Notes: generated by a model from the letters alone, not told the origin. A DNA stretch of 31,100 nucleotides from Lentisphaerota bacterium (GCA_016929365.1 JAFGIZ010000049.1:1-31100); one strand, 5' to 3'. Numbered from the stretch's first letter, positions 16,081-24,454 are shown. Numbers and translations are program-made.

Positions 16081-16669
16081 AGCCGGTATACTGCAGCCGC
16101 TCGTCGTGATGTTCAGCGCGGCCTTTACGGGCAACATTCTGCTGGCGAAGTTTCTCGGCATGTGCCCGTTCCTGGCCGTCTCGCGGCAGGTCAAGACCGC
16201 GCTGGGGCTGGGCTGGGCGGTCGTGTTCGTGCTGACCGGCACCTCGGTGCTGAACTGGCTGATCTACTGGAAAGTCCTGGTTCCGCTGAACCTGGAGTTC
16301 CTGCGGTTCATCATGTTCATTATCATGATCGCGGCTTTCGTGCAGTTCGTGGAGATGGTGCTCGAACGGTACAGCCCGGTGCTCTACCAGAAGCTGGGCA
16401 TTTTCCTCCCGCTGATTACGGTCAACTGCGCGATCCTGGGCGGATCGCTGTTCATGGTTATCCGCCGCTATACGCTGCTCAACGCCGTGGCCTTCGGATT
16501 CGGCAGCGGCATCGGCTGGATGCTGGCGATCCTGGCGATGGCCGGTATCCGGGAGAAGCTCGCGGAGGAGCGGATCCCGCGGGGGCTGCGCGGGCCGGGT
16601 ATCACGCTGATTATCGTGGGGCTGATGGCGCTGGCGTTTATCGGGTTTACGGGCGTGCTGGGAGGATAG
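16070..16669 (+). CDS. nqrE: Na+-NQR subunit E / RnfA-like
   Basis: A 199-residue six-helix membrane subunit. 'SAAFTGNILLAKFLGMCPFLAVS' (Cys32) and 'LPLITVNCAILGG' (Cys120) are the conserved, inverted counterparts of the NqrD cysteine blocks. 'VAFGFGSGIGWMLAI' near residue 140 is also typical. The ATG inside nqrD follows AGGGGG. nqrF starts 4 bp after the stop. Confidence 0.94.
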   Translation: MNPEAGILQPLVVMFSAAFTGNILLAKFLGMCPFLAVSRQVKTALGLGWAVVFVLTGTSVLNWLIYWKVLVPLNLEFLRFIMFIIMIAAFVQFVEMVLERYSPVLYQKLGIFLPLITVNCAILGGSLFMVIRRYTLLNAVAFGFGSGIGWMLAILAMAGIREKLAEERIPRGLRGPGITLIIVGLMALAFIGFTGVLGG

Positions 16670-16673
16670 CGGA

Positions 16674-17771
16674 ATGCTGGCCACGGCGGCGGGGATTCTG
16701 GCGGTGAGCGGCATAGCCGGCGGCCTGGCGGCGCTGCTCGTCTTGGCCGAGCGGATTATTCGAAACTACGGCGAATGCGAAATCCTGATCAACGGCGAGC
16801 GCACCCTCACGGCGCAGGGCGGGCAGTCGCTGCTCGAGACGCTGTCGCAGCAGAAGATTTTTATTCCCAGCGCCTGCGGGGGGCGGGGAACCTGTGCCTA
16901 CTGCAAACTCAAGGTCCTCGACGGCGGGGGGCCGCTGCTGCCGACCGAAGAGCCGTACCTGGATGCGGCGGAGCGGGCGGCCGGGGTGCGGCTGTCGTGC
17001 CAGGTCAAAGTGCGGGGACCGTTGCGGATCGAGATCCCGGAACACCTGTTCCGGGTCCGTGAATTTGCGGCGACGTGCGCCTCGATCCGGGACTTGACGC
17101 ACGATATCAAGGAATTCCGTTTCGCCCTGCGCGATCCGGCGCGCATCGAGTATACGCCCGGCCAGTATCTCCAGTTGTTCACCCCGTCGTACGACGGGAA
17201 CGAGGAGGTATACCGGGCTTACTCGATGTCTTCGGACCCGGCGGACCGCGAGCACGTGGAGCTGGTCATCCGCCTGGTTCCGGGCGGCATTTGCACGACG
17301 TGGTGTTTCGAGCACCTGCAGGAGGGCGACCATGTGACATTCAACGGGCCGTACGGGGACTTCCGGCTGTCGAAGACGGAAGCGCCGATGATCTTCGTTG
17401 CGGGCGGCTCGGGTATGGCGCCGATCAAATGCATTTTGCACCAGATGCAAAACGAAGGCATCGCGCGCGAGGCGACCTATTTCTTCGGGGCGAACCGGGC
17501 GGATGAGCTGTTTTACCTGGACGAGATGGCGGCGTTCGAGAAGGCGTTGCCGGGTTTCCGGTTCGTACCGGTCGTCGCGCATCCGGAAGCGGGCGGCGCC
17601 TGGCAGGGCGAGACGGGCCTGGTGACGGACGCGGCCAGGCGGAACCTGCCGGACCTTGCGGGCCACGAAGGCTATTTGTGCGGCAGCCCCGGACTGATTC
17701 AGGCCGCTGTGCGGGTCCTGACGGATCTGGGCATGCCGGAGGACAAGATTTACTATGACACATTCGGCTAG
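16674..17771 (+). CDS. nqrF: Na+-NQR subunit F, NADH-oxidising
   Basis: A 365-residue NADH entry subunit. It has an N-terminal membrane helix (about 5-27), a 2Fe-2S ferredoxin domain with Cys68, Cys74, Cys77 and Cys109, then a ferredoxin-reductase FAD/NAD module. The FAD motif is 'RAYSMSS' (181-187), the NAD side has 'FVAGGSGMAPIKCI', and the end is 'YLCGSPG...YYDTFG'. V. cholerae NqrF is about 408 residues; this protein lacks the roughly 35-residue insertion before the RAYS motif. It accepts electrons from NADH and passes them to the membrane flavins. Last gene of the nqrBCDEF cluster. Confidence 0.93.
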   Translation: MLATAAGILAVSGIAGGLAALLVLAERIIRNYGECEILINGERTLTAQGGQSLLETLSQQKIFIPSACGGRGTCAYCKLKVLDGGGPLLPTEEPYLDAAERAAGVRLSCQVKVRGPLRIEIPEHLFRVREFAATCASIRDLTHDIKEFRFALRDPARIEYTPGQYLQLFTPSYDGNEEVYRAYSMSSDPADREHVELVIRLVPGGICTTWCFEHLQEGDHVTFNGPYGDFRLSKTEAPMIFVAGGSGMAPIKCILHQMQNEGIAREATYFFGANRADELFYLDEMAAFEKALPGFRFVPVVAHPEAGGAWQGETGLVTDAARRNLPDLAGHEGYLCGSPGLIQAAVRVLTDLGMPEDKIYYDTFG

Positions 17772-17840
17772 TGCTGTGATGGCCAAATCCGTTCATGAAA
17801 CACCTTGGTACACGTCGTCGCAAATACTGTGACCTATTGC

Positions 17841-17874
17841 AGGGAGATGGAGATCCCTCGACTTCGCTCGAAGT
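17841..17874. repeat. REP-like palindromic element
   Basis: In the 163-bp gap after nqrF, ACTTCG-CT-CGAAGT (17861-17874) is a perfect 6-bp palindrome preceded by a small AGGGA...TCCCT hairpin (17841-17858). Similar 'CCTCGACTTCGCTCG' elements are dispersed between genes in many bacteria. Only one copy is in this window, so the repeat status is inferred. The rest of the gap shows nothing clear. Confidence 0.35.
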
Positions 17875-17934
17875 GACGGCTATTGTTTTACATGGATTAG
17901 TCAAGCGGCACACGAGACGGGAAAGAGGTAAGCC

Positions 17935-18387
17935 ATGAAACGGGATCCGGAACGGGCGAAGCTGGAAGCGGTTCTGCGGGCCTCGAAACTCGTGGCCGGG
18001 GGGTTTCTGGGTAACGACGACCGCCCCCTGGACGAGATCCTTGCGGACGACGCCGCGGCGCTGGAACGGGCGGGGCGCACGCGCGGGGAGGTTGCGGCGC
18101 GCATGCGGGAAATCGGCGCGCGCGCGCGCGAAGGGATCGAAACCTGGGTGCCGGCGGGTGGCGCGGTGGAAGCGCGGATGATCGAAGCGCGGGGGCGCAT
18201 CCCCTGTCCGTGGGACCATCCCGGGCGCTACTTCAAGACGATTGTCGAGGCCCGGCGGACGGACACCGGGGACGCGGCGCGGTGGTCCGACCTGAGCGTG
18301 CACCTGATCGAGGCGCACGGCTTTTTCCAGGGGCGGGGCAGCCCGTTCCGGCTGGAACCCCGCCGGCTGGTCCGGCTGCTGTTTTAA
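17935..18387 (+). CDS. conserved hypothetical protein
   Basis: A 150-residue soluble protein I do not recognise. It has a charged, Arg/Glu/Ala-rich helical first half (about 1-75), then 'RIPCPWDHPGRYFKTIVEARR' and 'WSDLSVHLIEAHGFFQGRGSPFRL', which look like a compact conserved domain with Trp, His and a single Cys. No signal peptide or membrane segment. Start ATG 17935 has GAAAGAGG about 9 bp upstream. It follows nqrF by 163 bp, probably under its own promoter, and ends 11 bp from the convergent oxidoreductase gene. The normal codon pattern and good ribosome site support a real gene. Confidence 0.75.
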   Translation: MKRDPERAKLEAVLRASKLVAGGFLGNDDRPLDEILADDAAALERAGRTRGEVAARMREIGARAREGIETWVPAGGAVEARMIEARGRIPCPWDHPGRYFKTIVEARRTDTGDAARWSDLSVHLIEAHGFFQGRGSPFRLEPRRLVRLLF

Positions 18388-18398
18388 GCGGCGTACGG

Positions 18399-19391
18399 CT
18401 ACAGCGCGACAACGCGTCCCGTGCGGGCGGATTCCAGCGCGGCATGGCTGCAGCGCAGCGCGATCAGCCCGTCGTCCACCGTGATATCCGTTTCGGTTTC
18501 GCCGCGCACCGCGGCGCAGAAGCGCTCGATGCGCCGGTCCTGCGGCCGGTCCGGCCCCGGCCAGGTTTCGCGGTGGTCGGCGTAGATCACTTCGACGTCC
18601 TTGCCGGCGGCGCGCATGGCGAGTTCGGGGCCGATCAGCATGTGCGGCTCGCCGATGCCGGGGAAGTTCTCGGGCATGCCCCAGTTCAGGTACATCTGCA
18701 GCCGGTGGCCGCCGCCGTACACGGCCTCGATCCCGGCTTCGTCCACGGCGAGATCCTCGATGCCCTCCAGGCGGGCCTTGCCGCGGCCGTAGACGTTGCC
18801 GGTGGCGAAGATCGTGCGGGGCTCTTCGCCGGTAATATAACGCATGATATCGAAGATGTGGCAGGCCATATCAATCACCACGCCCCCGTTCTCGGATTCG
18901 CGGTGCATGGCGGTTTTCGGCCGGACCTCCCGGATATCGGAAAAGCGCAGCATGACCGGCCCGCCGGCGGCGCCGCTGCGGACGACCTCGCGGTACTTGT
19001 TGAAGGCCGTGCCGTCGCGGTTCTGAAAACACGGCATAAAGACGATGCCGTGCTTCTTTACGGCAGCCGCCATGCGTTGGCCCTGTTCCAGGGTCAAGGC
19101 CAGGGGTTTTTCGCCGAAGACGTGCCGCCCGTGTTCGGCCGCCAGGCAGGTTACCTCGCAATGCAGGTGCGAGGGAACGGCCTGGGTGACCGCGTTGACG
19201 CCTTCATGCAGGACGGCTTGGCGCCAGTCTTCGTACGGTGCGGCGCCCGTGTCCTCCGCCAGGGCTTTCAGGCGCTGCGTGTCGATGTCACAGACGGCGG
19301 CGATTTCCGCGCCGGGCGTGGTTTTCCAGACCGCGGCGTGGCCTTTGCCCCGCGCCCCGCATCCGATGATCGCGACTTTAAGATCGTTCAT
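18399..19391 (-). CDS. Gfo/Idh/MocA-family oxidoreductase
   Basis: A 330-residue NAD(P)-dependent sugar or inositol dehydrogenase-like protein. The Rossmann loop is 'VAIIGCGARGKGH', followed by the family signature 'VFGEKPLALT' (EKP) and the substrate-side 'ENGGVVIDMACHIFDIMRYITG' with the conserved Asp/His pair. The substrate is probably a sugar or sugar derivative and cannot be specified. AAAGGA lies upstream of the ATG. It follows the isomerase gene by about 50 bp on the same strand, suggesting a two-gene catabolic operon. Confidence 0.92.
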   Translation of the reverse strand: MNDLKVAIIGCGARGKGHAAVWKTTPGAEIAAVCDIDTQRLKALAEDTGAAPYEDWRQAVLHEGVNAVTQAVPSHLHCEVTCLAAEHGRHVFGEKPLALTLEQGQRMAAAVKKHGIVFMPCFQNRDGTAFNKYREVVRSGAAGGPVMLRFSDIREVRPKTAMHRESENGGVVIDMACHIFDIMRYITGEEPRTIFATGNVYGRGKARLEGIEDLAVDEAGIEAVYGGGHRLQMYLNWGMPENFPGIGEPHMLIGPELAMRAAGKDVEVIYADHRETWPGPDRPQDRRIERFCAAVRGETETDITVDDGLIALRCSHAALESARTGRVVAL

Positions 19392-19440
19392 TCCGTTGTC
19401 CTTTCATGTTACGGCTTTCACGGCGGCGCCGCAGCCGCTG

Positions 19441-20211
19441 TCAGGATTGGCCGAACACGTGCTTCAGGAACGCCGCGTTGCGGCGCGCCGCTTCGGCGGG
19501 CGGAAGGGCGGATGTGTCCTGCTCGGCAATGACCCACAGGTCCGTGTCACGGGACTTCAGCCAGTCCGCGACGTCGGCCAGGGGAACGAGGCCTTCGCCG
19601 AGCTCCACGGTGTGGACCCCCTCGTCGAGGGACCCGAAATCCTTGAAATGAACGGCGCCGATGCGGTCGGCGACGCGCTTGAGCCACGGCAGGACATCCA
19701 CGCCGCCCCGGGCCACCCAGCCGACATCGGGACAGAGCCCGAGCTCCGGAACGGCGTTGTCCAGGAGGGCGTTCATGACCCGGTGGCCGTTTTCGAATTC
19801 CCAGTTATGGTTATGGTAGAGCAGGGCGACGCCGCGTTCGGCGCAGAGCCGCGCCGCGCGGTTGATCATGGCGATATCGCGGGCCAGCTGGTCGTCGTCC
19901 TGGTAGCGCAGGCCGGAGTACATGACCAGGCGTGTGCCGGTGACGGCGGCGTAATCCAGCACCGCGCCGATCATCCCCTGTTCGTGTTCCGCCTGCGCGG
20001 TGTCTTCGAGATTGCCGCCCAGGTGGGTCGCCGCCAGGGTCAGCCCTTCGGCCGCCGCGAGGTCGCGGACCTCGGCCGCCGCGCGGGGCGCCAGGTGGCG
20101 GAACCCGATCTCGACGCCGCTGTATCCGGCTGCCGCCACGGCGCGTAAAATCTCCGGCAGGTTTTCGGTAATCGTGTTGCCCCAGGTAATGGTCTGACAG
20201 GCCAGCTTCAC
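19441..20211 (-). CDS. sugar phosphate isomerase/epimerase (xylose isomerase-like TIM barrel)
   Basis: A 256-residue AP-endonuclease-2-type TIM barrel of the IolE/ketose-epimerase group. Metal ligands are suggested by 'GVEIGF', 'ALLYHNHNWEFEN', 'LCPDVGWVARGG', 'VHFKDFG' and 'WVIAEQD'. The GTG at 20211 is preferred, with AAAGGAG 7 bp upstream; a TTG one codon earlier is possible. It is the first gene of the minus-strand pair with the Gfo/Idh/MocA gene. Such pairs isomerise and oxidise sugars released by extracellular hydrolases. Confidence 0.9.
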   Translation of the reverse strand: MKLACQTITWGNTITENLPEILRAVAAAGYSGVEIGFRHLAPRAAAEVRDLAAAEGLTLAATHLGGNLEDTAQAEHEQGMIGAVLDYAAVTGTRLVMYSGLRYQDDDQLARDIAMINRAARLCAERGVALLYHNHNWEFENGHRVMNALLDNAVPELGLCPDVGWVARGGVDVLPWLKRVADRIGAVHFKDFGSLDEGVHTVELGEGLVPLADVADWLKSRDTDLWVIAEQDTSALPPAEAARRNAAFLKHVFGQS

Positions 20212-20252
20212 CAATCGTCTCCTTTAACCGTATGAACCCCGATGTTTACTAG

Positions 20253-20281
20253 TTGATAATGGAACGAATTCGCCCCGTCAA
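20253..20281 (-). promoter_or_regulatory. isomerase operon sigma70 promoter
   Basis: Minus strand: TTGACG (20281-20276), 17 bp, TATCAA (20258-20253), about 42 bp ahead of the GTG start. Confidence 0.55.
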
Positions 20282-20325
20282 GAGCCGAACCGGAACGCCC
20301 CGTCCCGGCGCGGCGGCGTTTGGCA

Positions 20326-20355
20326 TTGCCGGTTGCCGTGCGGCGGTGCTAGCGT
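20326..20355 (+). promoter_or_regulatory. candidate promoter for the 20388 oxidoreductase
   Basis: TTGCCG (20326-20331), 18 bp, TAGCGT (20350-20355) with extended TGC. It would start transcription about 25 bp before the strong AGGAGG ribosome site. Divergent from the isomerase promoter. Confidence 0.35.
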
Positions 20356-20387
20356 TGCGACGTGTGTCAGCCAGCCAGGAGGAAATA

Positions 20388-21608
20388 ATGCCGCGAGACA
20401 CGGAGCTGAAGACCGATCTGGCCGGACCGCGGGGCCCGCGGCCGGGGATGTTCGATTACCTGGAAGATGAAGACATCGATGCGCGCTACGGCGGCGGGGC
20501 GCCGCGCCCCGAGACGCCGCATTTCCACTTTGCGGTCGTGGGCGCGGGGGTGGCGGGCCAGGGCAACATGCTGGGCCTGATCCGGGAGGGGCGCGGCGCG
20601 GTGCGCGGCCTGTACGACACGCGGCGGCGCAGTATCGACACGGCCTTGCGCTGCCTGGAACACCCCGAAAATGTCCGGGTCTATGATTCGCCCGATGCGC
20701 TTTTCGCGGATGGGTCGGTCGATGCCGTCGTCATCGCTTCGCCGAACCACACCCACCGGGAGATGCTGGAACGCGCGGTTCGCGCGGGCAAGCACGTCCT
20801 CCTGCAGAAGCCCATGGCCACGACGATCGAAGATGCCCGGGCGATGGTCCGGGCCGTGAAGGACTACCCGCGCGTGGTCATGCTGTTCCTGGAATACCGA
20901 CTGAAACCCGTTTATCTGCAGGCTTACCACGAGGCTTTTGTCCGGAAGTCGCTGGGAGATATCAAGATGCTCCGCATTCACGAGCATCGCGGCCCGTTCC
21001 TGAACAAGGCCGGCCAGTGGAACAAGTTTTCCCGGTATTCGGGCGGAACGCTGGTGGAGAAGTGCTGCCATTACTTCGACCTCTTCAACGTCTTTGCGCG
21101 GTCGCGCCCGCGGCGCGTGTTCGCCTCCGGCCGCGCGGCCGTTCATTACAAGGACTTCGTGTACAAGGGCGAGCGCTCCGACATCCTCGACAGCGCCTAT
21201 GTCATTGTGGAATACGAGAACGGGATCCGGGCGTGCCTGGACTTCTGCATGTTTGCCTTCGAAAACGCGGAGGGCATCTGCCTGAACGGCGACCGGGGGC
21301 GTTTCCAGGGCGACGACGGGGAGTCCGCCCGGATCCGGATCCGGGCGGACAACGGTGTGCCGGACGCGGAGCTGGTGACGCGCTGGCGGCAGGGCGGCGC
21401 GCACAGCGGGTCGAGCCCGAAGCAATTGAAGCTGTTTGCCGACGCGGTCGACGGGACGGCGGGACGCTATCCGACGGTCGAGGAGGGGTTCTGGTCGGTG
21501 GTCCTCGGCGTGGCCGCGGAGCGCTCGGTGGCGTCCGGGCAGCCGGTTGACATTCCGGAACTGCTTGAAGCCTGCGGCGGCCCGCCGGAGGGCTCCGCCG
21601 GCGCATGA
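20388..21608 (+). CDS. Gfo/Idh/MocA-family oxidoreductase, long form
   Basis: A 406-residue member of the Gfo/Idh/MocA family with a 45-residue N-terminal extension before the Rossmann loop 'FAVVGAGVAGQGN' (52-59). The EKP signature appears as 'HVLLQKPMATT', with Gln replacing the usual Glu. 'YSGGTLVEKCCHYFDLFN' holds the substrate-side His/Asp. The ATG at 20388 is fixed by AGGAGGAAATA; the open frame before it is noncoding. The substrate is unknown. The glycoside-hydrolase-like gene starts 28 bp downstream, so the pair likely works on one carbohydrate. Confidence 0.9.
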   Translation: MPRDTELKTDLAGPRGPRPGMFDYLEDEDIDARYGGGAPRPETPHFHFAVVGAGVAGQGNMLGLIREGRGAVRGLYDTRRRSIDTALRCLEHPENVRVYDSPDALFADGSVDAVVIASPNHTHREMLERAVRAGKHVLLQKPMATTIEDARAMVRAVKDYPRVVMLFLEYRLKPVYLQAYHEAFVRKSLGDIKMLRIHEHRGPFLNKAGQWNKFSRYSGGTLVEKCCHYFDLFNVFARSRPRRVFASGRAAVHYKDFVYKGERSDILDSAYVIVEYENGIRACLDFCMFAFENAEGICLNGDRGRFQGDDGESARIRIRADNGVPDAELVTRWRQGGAHSGSSPKQLKLFADAVDGTAGRYPTVEEGFWSVVLGVAAERSVASGQPVDIPELLEACGGPPEGSAGA

Positions 21609-21636
21609 GGACCGTTGCGGAAAGTGCAGTGCGGTG

Positions 21637-23631
21637 ATGCAACACGCCCGATTCCACGTAGCCTGTCTCTGTCTGGCGGCGGGTTGTGGATTGGCGTCTG
21701 GAACGTCCGGAGGCTCGGCGACTTTTCATTCCGGGCGGCTGCCGTATCCGGAGCGGACCGTCCGTATCGGTTTCTGGCTGGGCTGCTCGGATAACGCGAT
21801 CTTTACGCCGGAGGTCGTGGAGTGGATCGGGCAAAGGGCGTCCTTTGTCGTACTCAACGCGGCGGTTAAAGGCCCGCATCCTTATTTTGACTATACCAAC
21901 TGTGTGGCCCGGCTGAAGGCGGCCAACCCCGCGATGCCGGTGTTGTTTTACCGCTACCACCATATGTTCCTGCCGACCCCCCGTACGGGCGGATTGTTTT
22001 ACGAGGACGTGCGCCGGCATCCCGAATGGGCGCTTTGTGATAAGGCGGGCCGGCCGATACGGCCGCACCGCCACAACGCATCGCGCCTGCCGGACATCAC
22101 ACTTCCAGCCTGCCGGGAGGCGGCCCTGCGGAGCACGATGGACGCCGTCGCGCGGCTGGGCGTCGACGGCGTGGCTTTCGACATGTACCACCGCAGTCTG
22201 AGTTCGCGGCATGCGGAGGCAGCGGGGCGGGGAGACGCGTTCACCGCGGCGTGGGCTCAGGCGTCGGAGGATTACTTGCGTCGCCTGCGCTTCGCGCTGC
22301 CTGACGGTAAGCTGGTGCTGATTAACGGATTGTGGCCCATGCGAGACGGCTTGCTGGCCGATCAGGCGAAACTGTTGAACGAAACGGATGCCGCGGCGGT
22401 CGAGTACTTCGGTTATTACGTTCACCCGCCGCGGACCCCGGAAGACAGGGACCGGGAATTCGCTCGCTACGTCCTGGATATCCTGGATGTCATGGAATCT
22501 CATCCCGACCTTATCTACGGCGTCTATGCGCGGTCCCGCCGTTACGTGTACCTCGGGTACGAGGAGGATTACCTGGTCCAGCGCTACGGGCTGGGGTGCT
22601 TCCTGCTCGGCATGACGCCGCTCTCGACGTTCAAGTATCACAGCCATTTTCAGCTCCGGAGCGGCGCGCACGGTCGGACCTGGGGGTTGTCGTACTATGC
22701 GGATTACGATCTGGACCTGGGTGCTCCATCGGGGCGGCGGTACCGGCGCGACGGGCTCTGGATGCGCCGTTACGATAAGGGCTTGGTGGTTGTCGCGCCT
22801 TCGGCACAGGGCGACAGGATCTTTACCCCGCAGCAAAAGGGGTACACACCGGAGGGAGAAACGGTGGAGGGTGACTGGTTGATCCCGGAAGGACGCGCCC
22901 TGATTGTGCTGGCCGAGCGCCCGCCGGCGCCCCCGGGAACCGCGTTGGAGGACCGTTTTGAGTCCGGCGCGCCGAATGCCTGGTGGTTTCCCGTCGGCGA
23001 CGCGGACACCGGCATCGTGCGGGAGGGAGGGCGTTCGTTTCTCCGGCTCCGCCGGGCAGGGGATGCAGTGCAACCGTGGCACGAACGCCGGATTCAGCCC
23101 GTCAGGCGGCTGGTCCGCAAGCAGACGCTGTCGTTTGATATTCGAACGCGAGACACCAACGCGGTGGTGCTGTTGCGTGTCGAAGTGGACGATCTCGCAC
23201 CGGCACCCGTTATCGAGGATGCAGCGGCGCGAAAAGCGCCCTACGCTGAGGACAGGCGCCGGCCCTATGCCGTGGTCTGCCTCCAGCCTGCAGAAAACGG
23301 CAGCCGGCGGGCGGACCAGGGCCCCGATATCCCCTACGGTCAGGCACAGGCCGGCTATGACGTGCCCTATCTCACCGGGGCCACACCGCGGTACCGCGCC
23401 GACGGTCAATGGCACCGCCTGGATGTGGACACGGAAACGCTGTTTCATGCCGCCGGCCGGCATCTGAAACCCCGCCGGATACCTTCCATACGGGTGCTGG
23501 GCGAGGTTGACCTGGATGAAATCGTGTTGCGCCAAGAGCCTGCACGTTTCAGCACGCCGGGTGGGCGGTTTCCCCGGCCCGTCAATCGGCAGGGGCGGCA
23601 GCTGCAGCCTATTCCGGCTCCGCGGCGGTGA
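21637..23631 (+). CDS. putative secreted glycoside-hydrolase-like protein
   Basis: A 664-residue protein. A short signal-like N-terminus ends in 'CLCLAAGCG', so Cys17 may be a lipobox cysteine, although the preceding residues fit only loosely. Residues 40-440 resemble a TIM barrel of the hypothetical glycosyl hydrolase (GHL15-like) type: 'VRIGFWLGCSDNAIFTPE', 'VLFYRYHHMF', 'LGVDGVAFDMYH' with Asp182 as candidate catalytic residue, and 'AAAVEYFGYY'. The C-terminal part ('LEDRFESGAPNAWWFPV', 'DLDEIVLRQE') looks like a jelly-roll carbohydrate-binding region. The assignment is by fold-level resemblance only. The ribosome site is weak (GGAAAG, 12 bp away). Its 3' end overlaps the convergent Mrp-type gene by 23 bp. 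Confidence 0.8.
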   Translation: MQHARFHVACLCLAAGCGLASGTSGGSATFHSGRLPYPERTVRIGFWLGCSDNAIFTPEVVEWIGQRASFVVLNAAVKGPHPYFDYTNCVARLKAANPAMPVLFYRYHHMFLPTPRTGGLFYEDVRRHPEWALCDKAGRPIRPHRHNASRLPDITLPACREAALRSTMDAVARLGVDGVAFDMYHRSLSSRHAEAAGRGDAFTAAWAQASEDYLRRLRFALPDGKLVLINGLWPMRDGLLADQAKLLNETDAAAVEYFGYYVHPPRTPEDRDREFARYVLDILDVMESHPDLIYGVYARSRRYVYLGYEEDYLVQRYGLGCFLLGMTPLSTFKYHSHFQLRSGAHGRTWGLSYYADYDLDLGAPSGRRYRRDGLWMRRYDKGLVVVAPSAQGDRIFTPQQKGYTPEGETVEGDWLIPEGRALIVLAERPPAPPGTALEDRFESGAPNAWWFPVGDADTGIVREGGRSFLRLRRAGDAVQPWHERRIQPVRRLVRKQTLSFDIRTRDTNAVVLLRVEVDDLAPAPVIEDAAARKAPYAEDRRRPYAVVCLQPAENGSRRADQGPDIPYGQAQAGYDVPYLTGATPRYRADGQWHRLDVDTETLFHAAGRHLKPRRIPSIRVLGEVDLDEIVLRQEPARFSTPGGRFPRPVNRQGRQLQPIPAPRR

Positions 23632-24454
23632 CGACAGCCTTCACGATGTGTTGGAAGGCCCGGGCGGTTTCCGTATCCGGAAAGCGTTCGAGGTATGCCG
23701 TGCCCGCGTCGGCCGCTTCGACGAGGCGGGGGTCCAGCGGAATAGAACCGAGAAAAGGGACATTCATTTCCGCGGCGAGCTTCCGGCCTCCGCCGCTCTT
23801 GAAAATATCGGTCTTGCCGCCGCAATGGGGGCACACGAACCCGCTCATGTTTTCCACCAGCCCCAGCAAAGACACCTGCACCTTGCGGCAGAACGTGACG
23901 CAACGGCGGACGTCGGCCAGGGATAACTCCTGGGGCGTGGTGACGACCACCGCATGCGCCGGCGTCCCGAGAAGCTGCGCCACAGACAGCGGTTCATCGC
24001 CCGTGCCGGGAGGCGAATCCACGACCAGGTAGTCGAGCTCGCCCCAGTCCACGTCCTCGATGAACTGCTTGATGACGCTGTACTTCATCGGCCCCCGCCA
24101 GATGACGGCCGTGTCGCGGTTCTCCAGCAGGAACCCGAGTGACATGACGCGGAGGCGGTCCGTTACGGGGATGGTCTGCAGCAGGGCAGACGCGCGGTCG
24201 GGCCCGGCCAGCTCGGCCGGGAAACCGTCGACGCCGAGAATGCGCGGGATGCTGGGCCCGTGGACATCCACGTCCAGCAGGCCGACGCGCCTGCCTTGCG
24301 CCGCCAGGGCCAGGACCAGGTTCGCGGCGACGGAGCTTTTCCCGACGCCGCCCTTTCCGGACAGCACGAGGATACGGTGCTTGATTCCGGCGATACGTTG
24401 CCGGCCGGCTTCCTGTTCGGCCGCCGTCTGTTTTCCGGGCCCCGGGGATGTCAT
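23609..24454 (-). CDS. Mrp/NBP35-family P-loop ATPase
   Basis: A 281-residue Mrp/ApbC-type ATPase. The deviant Walker A is 'SGKGGVGKSS' (32-41), with 'LLDVDVHGPSIPRILG', 'VVDSPPGTGDEPLS' and the paired cysteines 'CPHC' (208-211) that bind an iron-sulfur cluster at the dimer interface. Mrp proteins carry Fe-S clusters to target proteins. The position at the end of a MinD/ferredoxin operon matches the Mrp-type member of the Desulfovibrio ORP complex. Start ATG overlaps the MBL stop (ATGA); the frame's upstream extension is shadow. Confidence 0.93.
   Translation of the reverse strand: MTSPGPGKQTAAEQEAGRQRIAGIKHRILVLSGKGGVGKSSVAANLVLALAAQGRRVGLLDVDVHGPSIPRILGVDGFPAELAGPDRASALLQTIPVTDRLRVMSLGFLLENRDTAVIWRGPMKYSVIKQFIEDVDWGELDYLVVDSPPGTGDEPLSVAQLLGTPAHAVVVTTPQELSLADVRRCVTFCRKVQVSLLGLVENMSGFVCPHCGGKTDIFKSGGGRKLAAEMNVPFLGSIPLDPRLVEAADAGTAYLERFPDTETARAFQHIVKAVVTAAEPE

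Noticed and set aside
21202..23535. 777-codon minus-strand frame antisense to the GHL-like gene
   Set aside because: Low-complexity Arg/Pro-rich product with no ribosome site; the plus-strand frame has protein-like composition and motifs.
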